Translations under genes and position numbers: made by a program
Shown: in pieces, positions 1-4,616 of the stretch
How positions within the stretch are numbered: position 1 is the first letter of the stretch
Layout of the letters: every line of letters starts with the position of its first letter
Notes under the pieces: model-generated
Told to the model about the DNA's origin: nothing
The model's database searches: none
Seen by the model: only the letters and a program-made list of their open reading frames with translations
DNA from: an uncultured bacterium
GTDB lineage: Bacteria; Planctomycetota; Phycisphaerae; Phycisphaerales; SM1A02
Reading direction: 5' to 3'
DNA: 7,962 nucleotides
NCBI GenBank assembly: GCA_903938205.1
Contig: CAJACJ010000434.1
Coordinates: forward strand, 1 to 7,962

Positions 1-396
1 CGCTTGTTGAGCGAACCCATGGGCAAGTGGACATTCTGGATGTTCATGATTGGACTCACGTTGACATTCTTCCCCATGCATCTCAGCGGCGTTCTGGGCA
101 TGCCGCGACGCGTGTACACCTATCAACCTGGACGCGGATTTGAATTGTGGAATTTAATTTCCAGCTCGGGCGTGCCATTTCAAATTGTTGGCGTGTTGTT
201 GTTGGTGACCAACATCATCAAGTCGCTCATCAATGGGCGCGTGGCTGGACCCGATCCATGGGATGCATGGACTTTGGAATGGGCCACAAGCAGTCCGCCA
301 CCAAGCGAGAACTTTCCAAAGATTCCATCCTGCACAAGTCCACGTCCACTGTGGGACCGCAAGCATCCTGAAGACCCTGATTGTTTTTACGAATGA
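1..396 (+). CDS. ctaD: Cytochrome c oxidase subunit I, C-terminal part (5' truncated)
   Basis: This is the last 131 codons of the catalytic subunit of an aa3/caa3-type heme-copper oxidase, which reduces O2 to water in the cytoplasmic membrane. The reading frame is open from base 1, so the gene begins outside the window and the TTG at 4 is internal. Visible hallmarks are the FFPMHLSGVLGMPRR segment (residues about 23-37 of the fragment), which belongs to the penultimate helix, then a last transmembrane helix (about 58-75), then the cytoplasmic tail signature GPDPWDAWTLEWATSSPPP. This signature is typical of bacterial subunit I of the A family. The heme a/a3 and CuB histidines lie upstream and cannot be checked. 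The TGA stop overlaps the ATG of the next gene (ATGA, 393-396), indicating translational coupling with ctaE. The family assignment is very secure; the heme type (aa3 or caa3) is not decided by this fragment. Confidence 0.97.
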   Translation, partial: RLLSEPMGKWTFWMFMIGLTLTFFPMHLSGVLGMPRRVYTYQPGRGFELWNLISSSGVPFQIVGVLLLVTNIIKSLINGRVAGPDPWDAWTLEWATSSPPPSENFPKIPSCTSPRPLWDRKHPEDPDCFYE

Positions 397-1016
397 CGCG
401 ACAAGAAATCTCCATGACTTCCATACCACACACAAATTTAATTCCAAGCAGCGCGCCTAGCCGCGGCAAGGTTGGCATGGCGTGTTTGATTTTCGCCGAG
501 TGCTGGTTCTTCGCGGGTTTCATCGTGGCGTATTTGTTTTACATCGGCAAAAGTTCGTCGGGTCCACTGCCACGCGAAGTGATTGATATCAAGCCTGTTT
601 TGGTGAATTCCGCGGCTTTGATCGCCAGTTCATTTACCGTGATCGCGGCGTTGCGTGGTCTGGCGCGCAGCAACATGGGATCGTTCCGTTTCTGGATGTT
701 GCTCACCATTGTGCTTGGCGGTTATTTCATTTACGGCACCGCCATGGAATGGAAAGGTTTCATTGTGGACCACCATCTCACCATCAGCACAAATTTGTTT
801 GGCACCACGTATTACAGTTTGGTTGGCTTCCATGCGTTCCACGTGATCGTGGGTTTGTGTTTTCTTACCGCCATTTTGGTCTTGTCGCTCATGGGCCACA
901 TCCATGTGGTGCGCGATCATCTGCGCGTTGAGCTTGTCAGTTGGTACTGGCACTTTGTCGATGCGGTTTGGATTGTGGTATTCACCACCGTGTACATAGT
1001 GGGAATGCGACCATGA
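393..1016 (+). CDS. ctaE: Cytochrome c oxidase subunit III
   Basis: This 207-residue membrane protein is subunit III of the heme-copper oxidase, which stabilises subunit I and supports proton uptake. It has the short five-helix bacterial form rather than the seven-helix mitochondrial form: helices at about 28-50, 69-88, 98-117, 142-172 and 184-204. Family marks are the first-helix segment LIFAECWFFAGF with conserved Glu36, the FHAFHVIVG helix (His147, His150), and the C-terminal YWHFVDAVWIVVF (His187, Asp190). I chose the ATG at 393 because it overlaps the ctaD stop as ATGA; the TTG at 381 lies inside ctaD. A second in-frame ATG at 414 is possible and would remove seven poorly conserved residues. 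No clear Shine-Dalgarno precedes it, which fits reinitiation after ctaD. Its stop overlaps the next gene in the same ATGA manner. Confidence 0.95.
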   Translation: MTRQEISMTSIPHTNLIPSSAPSRGKVGMACLIFAECWFFAGFIVAYLFYIGKSSSGPLPREVIDIKPVLVNSAALIASSFTVIAALRGLARSNMGSFRFWMLLTIVLGGYFIYGTAMEWKGFIVDHHLTISTNLFGTTYYSLVGFHAFHVIVGLCFLTAILVLSLMGHIHVVRDHLRVELVSWYWHFVDAVWIVVFTTVYIVGMRP

Positions 1017-1852
1017 GCCGTGATCCAATGCAAAGTCAAGTTGAGAAACGATTGAGCCAGCACGAGGTTCCATATCTGCGTGGCGTTCCAGAGCCAACCG
1101 GCGCGCCCATGATCGCGGCGTTCGGCCTCACGTTGCTCTTCATGGGACTCATCACCAGTCGCGCGGTCATGGCTGTGGGAATTATTTGCATGGTTGTTGG
1201 ACTTATTGGATGGATCAAAGTTGTATTTCCAAATGAGGCGCTTGAAGAGCTTCCAAGTGGCAGCGAAATTCCAGAACCCGCGCCGCAATTTCCAGAGAGA
1301 CCCAATATGGGTCGCATTTCGCTACCAGAGCACATTCATCCATATCGCGCGGGTATTTGGGGTGGTTTGATTGGCGGCATTTCCATGGCCGTGGTCGCCG
1401 TGGCGTGGGGACTGATCAAGGAAAAAAGTTTTTGGATGCCAATTAATTTGCTCGCAGGAGTTTTCCTGCCATCAGTTGAGGCCGCCAATGTGGACGCTTT
1501 GAAAGTGTTCCACATGGATTGGTTCTTGATCGCGCTCTTGATCCATGTTGTTGGTTGCATGATTGTTGGATTGATCTACGCCATCACGCTGCCCATTGCA
1601 CCGCGTCGACCAATTTTATTCGGCGGAATTGTCGCGCCTATTTTATGGACAGGCGTGTTGTACGGCAGCATTGGCATTATCAATCCTAAGTTGGAGGCGT
1701 TTGTGTCTTGGCCATGGTTTGTGGCCAGCCAATTCGCATTCGGCGTGACATGTGGATTTGTCATTAGCCGATGGACCAAAATTCCAACCATGCAGAAGTG
1801 GTCCTTGCAAGAGCGATTTGGTTTTGAAGCCAACAAGGAAGTGAAGAAATAA
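1013..1852 (+). CDS. Conserved-looking polytopic membrane protein of the oxidase cluster, unnamed
   Basis: This 279-residue membrane protein lies between ctaE and the diheme cytochrome. I do not recognise a named family. The N-terminal part (1-73) has a Pro-rich start, then two helices (about 32-48 and 51-72), an arrangement like the small helical-hairpin subunit (subunit IV) that often follows ctaE. A Pro/Glu-rich linker follows (about 78-105). The C-terminal part has helices at about 114-135, 170-191, 203-223 and 235-252, with a Gly-rich stretch GIWGGLIGG, the segment FWMPINLLAG, and GIINPKLEAFVSWPWFVASQ. I recall similar Gly/Pro-rich proteins beside oxidase or bc genes in other bacteria, without a function. 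No heme or metal motif is visible. The ATG at 1013 overlaps the ctaE stop (ATGA) with a GGGAA at 1001-1005; the longer open frame from 941 would run inside ctaE and is rejected. It may be a fused accessory oxidase subunit or an assembly protein; that is inference. Confidence 0.85.
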   Translation: MSRDPMQSQVEKRLSQHEVPYLRGVPEPTGAPMIAAFGLTLLFMGLITSRAVMAVGIICMVVGLIGWIKVVFPNEALEELPSGSEIPEPAPQFPERPNMGRISLPEHIHPYRAGIWGGLIGGISMAVVAVAWGLIKEKSFWMPINLLAGVFLPSVEAANVDALKVFHMDWFLIALLIHVVGCMIVGLIYAITLPIAPRRPILFGGIVAPILWTGVLYGSIGIINPKLEAFVSWPWFVASQFAFGVTCGFVISRWTKIPTMQKWSLQERFGFEANKEVKK

Positions 1853-2559
1853 TGTCAATCGCTTTCAAAAATATCGCTGCGCTTCTTGGTGTGATTTGTG
1901 CGGGGGCATGCTTGCAAGCATGTGGAAAAATTTCTGCAACCGATCCAGACGACACGGTTGTCGTCTCTTTACCGCAAGCCGCCATGACCAACTATGCTGA
2001 AAATTGTTCCGCATGTCACGGAGCGAATGGGGTCAATGGCGCGGCGCGTCAATTAGCTGATGCAAATTACTTGGCTAGTGTTGGCCGCGAGTCATTGATC
2101 AACATCACAACCAATGGCGTTCCGGGCGGTTTTTGCCCTGGTTCTGGACCTGCTTCGCTCGCGCATTGGAATCCTAAACAAGTCGCGGACTTTGTCGACG
2201 GAATGCTGGAGGCATGGGGCAAGAATGGTGTTGCGTTGAGCATTCCATGGTCGGTCAAGTTGGCGTCTGCGGGAAATGCTTCCAATGGTCAAGCGGTGTA
2301 CGCGGCCATGTGTCAATCATGTCATGGTGCTCCAAATTTCAAAGGTGTTACAGCCTCGGGCAGCGTGACCGATCCAAACTATTTGCGATTGATCACGGAC
2401 CAAGGACTTCGCTCGGCAATTTTGTTTGGCAGACCAGATCGCGGCATGCCAGGTTGGAGTGGTCCGTTTCCTCATCAAGCGGCGGATCGCAAACTTTTAT
2501 CGCAGGAAATTTCTGATGTCGTTGTGTTTCTTCGTTCAACGGCAAGTCAAAAGCAATAG
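1852..2559 (+). CDS. Diheme cytochrome c lipoprotein
   Basis: This 235-residue protein is an exported electron carrier with two tandem class I cytochrome c domains, probably anchored by lipid to the periplasmic face of a membrane. The signal peptide ends in a lipobox LQAC, with Cys24 as the likely lipidated residue. Heme sites are CSACH (52-56) and CQSCH (154-158). The two halves look like a duplication: after each heme site come a Tyr-Leu segment (YLASVGRESL and YLRLITDQGL), then a Gly/Pro turn. In the second domain the turn holds the expected axial Met199 (GMPGW). In the first domain the matching position is Cys95 (FCPG), so heme 1 lacks the usual Met ligand. The start overlaps the previous stop by one base (TAATG, 1850-1854); an AGGA lies at 1836-1839. 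Position before the Rieske and cytochrome b genes suggests it takes the place of cytochrome c1 or carries electrons to the oxidase; the exact partner is inferred. Confidence 0.92.
   Translation: MSIAFKNIAALLGVICAGACLQACGKISATDPDDTVVVSLPQAAMTNYAENCSACHGANGVNGAARQLADANYLASVGRESLINITTNGVPGGFCPGSGPASLAHWNPKQVADFVDGMLEAWGKNGVALSIPWSVKLASAGNASNGQAVYAAMCQSCHGAPNFKGVTASGSVTDPNYLRLITDQGLRSAILFGRPDRGMPGWSGPFPHQAADRKLLSQEISDVVVFLRSTASQKQ
1907..1922. repeat. Perfect 16-bp palindrome in the lipoprotein signal sequence
   Basis: The bases CATGCTTGCAAGCATG equal their own reverse complement. They encode the Ala-Cys-Leu-Gln-Ala-Cys part of the lipobox of the diheme cytochrome gene. The palindrome has no spacer, so as RNA it could form only a short stem with a small loop. 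It may be a chance product of the two Ala-Cys codon pairs. Confidence 0.5.
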
Positions 2560-2562
2560 GAG
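2558..2562 (+). promoter_or_regulatory. Shine-Dalgarno for the Rieske gene
   Basis: AGGAG begins within the TAG stop of the diheme cytochrome gene and sits six bases before the ATG at 2569. It is the strongest ribosome binding site in the window; most of the other starts have weak or distant ones. Confidence 0.8.
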
Positions 2563-2568
2563 CGCCAC

Positions 2569-3102
2569 ATGAGTTGCGATTGTTCAAACACGCCTTCAAA
2601 TCAAACACCGCCACCAAGCGCGCGCCGTGGATTTATGTTGAAATTTGGAATTGGTCTCATGGGTATCGGTGGAGCAATCGCATCTATTCCAATTATTGGC
2701 TACGCCGTTACGCCAGCGTTGAAGAAGTACAAGAACTCATGGATTGATTTGGGAGGCACGGCAGACTTTCCGGAAGGCGAAACACGCCTAGGCAAATTCA
2801 CAAATCCAAACGCAGCGCCAACCGATGGCGAAAGTGCGGAACAAGCGGTGTGGGTGCGCTCGTACAAGCCCGCGCAATTTCAAGTTTTTGCCGTGAATTG
2901 CGCGCATTTGGGCTGCCCCGTGAAATGGTTTCAACAAAGCAAATTGTTCATGTGCCCATGCCACGGCGGCGTCTACTACGAGGACGGCAGCCACGCCAGC
3001 GGTCCGCCACCGCGCGGATTGTTTGAATACAAATGGAAGATAGTGGATGGACGTTTGTTGATCGACGCCGGACGACTTCCTGGCTTGGAGCAATCAGTTT
3101 AA
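2569..3102 (+). CDS. qcrA: Rieske [2Fe-2S] protein of the cytochrome bc complex
   Basis: This 177-residue protein accepts the first electron from quinol at the Qo site of a bc-type complex and passes it to a heme c. The N-terminus has a twin-arginine element (SARRGFMLK, Arg19-Arg20) and one helix (about 24-47), which acts as uncleaved Tat signal and membrane anchor. The cluster domain has CAHLGC (111-116) and CPCHGG (129-134): Cys111, His113, Cys129 and His132 bind the cluster, and Cys116 and Cys131 form the usual disulfide. The Gly-Pro-Pro-Pro-Arg loop (145-149) is the typical Pro loop. The residue after CPCHG is Gly134, where high-potential Rieske proteins have Ser; Tyr136 is at the usual Tyr position. 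This predicts a lower redox potential, as in menaquinol-oxidising complexes. Odd detail: the N-terminus starts Met-Ser-Cys-Asp-Cys on the cytoplasmic side. A strong Shine-Dalgarno supports the start; the stop overlaps the cytochrome b start (TAATG). Confidence 0.96.
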   Translation: MSCDCSNTPSNQTPPPSARRGFMLKFGIGLMGIGGAIASIPIIGYAVTPALKKYKNSWIDLGGTADFPEGETRLGKFTNPNAAPTDGESAEQAVWVRSYKPAQFQVFAVNCAHLGCPVKWFQQSKLFMCPCHGGVYYEDGSHASGPPPRGLFEYKWKIVDGRLLIDAGRLPGLEQSV

Positions 3103-4613
3103 TGTTTCGAACTATTAAAAACATGGTTGGTGGCTTGCTCGGTTGGACTGAGTCGCGCTCAGGCGTGATTTCTTTTGTGCAACCAATTTTGACGCACCGT
3201 GTTCCGCGCGACGCCAAGTGGTGGTATGTCTTCGGCAGCGCCTCGCTTATGTTCTTCAGCATTCAAGTGGTCACTGGAATTTTGCTCGCCACCATGTACG
3301 TGCCAAGCGCGGCGGAGGCGTATTCCAGTCTGGAATACATCGATCAGCAAGTTCCATTTGGTTGGATGTTGCGGGCGCTGCATGCATGGAGCAGCAATGC
3401 CATGATCCTCATGGTGGTCATCCACATGAGCCAGGTGTTTTTGCATGCGTCGTTCAAGTTTCCACGTGAACTCATGTGGATGGTTGGCGTGTTGTTGCTG
3501 TTCTGCACATTGGCGCTGGCTTTCACTGGCCAAATCATGCGCTGGGATCAAGATGCATATTGGGGTCTTGGCATTGGCGCGGCGATTGTGGACCGCGTGC
3601 CGGTGCTTGGAAACCAAATGCGTAATGTCATGTTGGGCGGCCCGTACATTGGCGGCGCCACGCTGAGTCGTTTCTTCGCGCTGCATGTTTTTGTATTGCC
3701 AGGCCTTACAATTGCCCTGATTGGCGCGCATATGGCGCTGATTTTGAAAAACGGAATTAGTGAAATGCCTAAGCCAGGCATGGTGGTCGATCCTAAAACC
3801 TATGTGGAAGAATATGAGGAGCGCATCAAGAAGACAGGCGTGGCATTCATGCCGGACGCGGCGCAACGCGACATGGTGTTCTGTGGATTGATGCTGATCA
3901 TTGTTGGTTTTTTGGCGTGGTATCTGGGACCAGTTGGTCCAAACGGCATTCCAAATCCAACAATCATTGATGCCAATCCGCGGCCTGACTATGCGTTCCT
4001 TTGGATCTTCACGGCTATGGCCCTCATGCCACCGCAAATTGAAACAGCAGTGTTGCTCATAGCGCCGCCAATCGTTGTGATGCTCCTTCTTGGCTTGCCA
4101 TTGATCTCAAATCGCGGTGAGCGCGCGCCAAGTCGCCGGCCTGGTGCTGTTCTTGCTTATGTGCTTATTGCAACGGCTTTGGGAACATTGACATGGCTTG
4201 GTGTGGTCAGCGCATGGAGCCCTGTCATGGATGCGTGGACAAGTTTGCCAACGCCTGTGAAATATTTAGTGGGACGTACTCCACTTGAAATGCAAGGGGC
4301 CCTTGTCATACAACACAGCCAATGCCGCAACTGCCACAGCTTGGGTGGCGAAGGCGGATTGCGTGGACCCAATCTTGACAATGTTGGATCGCGAAAATCT
4401 TGGGACCAACTTGTGCGTCAAGTGCAACAAGGTGGCGGCAACATGCCGGCCTATGGGAAAAATCTTTCCAGCGCTGAGACTACGGCCGTGGTTGCGTTCA
4501 TGACAACGCTGCGCAACGCGGGCGCCCCAGAATCCACAATTCCAGGCGCAATGGAGCGGCAATCCTCGCCGGATCAGGCTCCCAAAGCCGTCGCTAGCGA
4601 CGCGGGAAAATAA
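3102..4613 (+). CDS. Cytochrome b6 / subunit IV / cytochrome c fusion protein
   Basis: This 503-residue protein is the quinol-oxidising membrane core of the bc-type complex with a cytochrome c fused to its C-terminus. The b6-like part (1-250) has four helices and the heme b ligands His94, His108, His195 and His210. The second pair is 15 residues apart, the cytochrome b6 pattern rather than the 14 of mitochondrial-type cytochrome b. The subunit IV-like part (about 257-372) has about three helices and the Qo motif PDYAF (295-299) where PEWY or PDWY is usual. The periplasmic tail has one heme c site CRNCH (408-412) with likely axial Met448 (NMPAY), then a low-complexity end rich in Ala, Pro and Ser. 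Val43 is at the position that in b6f-type proteins can carry the Cys for heme c-i, so that heme is probably absent. I chose ATG 3102 (TAATG overlap, GGAG at 3087-3090); the open frame from 3033 lies inside the Rieske gene. Confidence 0.94.
   Translation: MFRTIKNMVGGLLGWTESRSGVISFVQPILTHRVPRDAKWWYVFGSASLMFFSIQVVTGILLATMYVPSAAEAYSSLEYIDQQVPFGWMLRALHAWSSNAMILMVVIHMSQVFLHASFKFPRELMWMVGVLLLFCTLALAFTGQIMRWDQDAYWGLGIGAAIVDRVPVLGNQMRNVMLGGPYIGGATLSRFFALHVFVLPGLTIALIGAHMALILKNGISEMPKPGMVVDPKTYVEEYEERIKKTGVAFMPDAAQRDMVFCGLMLIIVGFLAWYLGPVGPNGIPNPTIIDANPRPDYAFLWIFTAMALMPPQIETAVLLIAPPIVVMLLLGLPLISNRGERAPSRRPGAVLAYVLIATALGTLTWLGVVSAWSPVMDAWTSLPTPVKYLVGRTPLEMQGALVIQHSQCRNCHSLGGEGGLRGPNLDNVGSRKSWDQLVRQVQQGGGNMPAYGKNLSSAETTAVVAFMTTLRNAGAPESTIPGAMERQSSPDQAPKAVASDAGK
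4589..4602. repeat. 14-bp perfect palindrome near the end of the cytochrome b gene
   Basis: CGTCGCTAGCGACG equals its reverse complement. In mRNA it could form a five-pair GC-rich stem with a CUAG loop, just before the GGGA (4604-4607) that may serve the next gene. No T-run follows, so it is not an intrinsic terminator. Any effect on translation of the CtaG fusion is speculation. Confidence 0.4.
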
Positions 4614-4616
4614 TTC

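Noticed and set aside
630..1097. Open frame on the - strand opposite ctaE
   Set aside because: It is a shadow of ctaE and the next gene, with a composition rich in His, Gln and Arg and no domain-like pattern; the + strand frame has clear family motifs.
1454..1469. Short inverted repeat (GCAGGA, GTTT, TCCTGC) as a possible terminator
   Set aside because: It lies inside an intact gene with no T-run after it; a six-pair stem is common by chance.
3159..4037. Long (292-residue) open frame on the - strand opposite cytochrome b
   Set aside because: It lies antisense to conserved cytochrome b codons; the product is rich in His, Arg and Asn with no hydrophobic core or motif, as expected from reverse-complemented membrane-protein codons.
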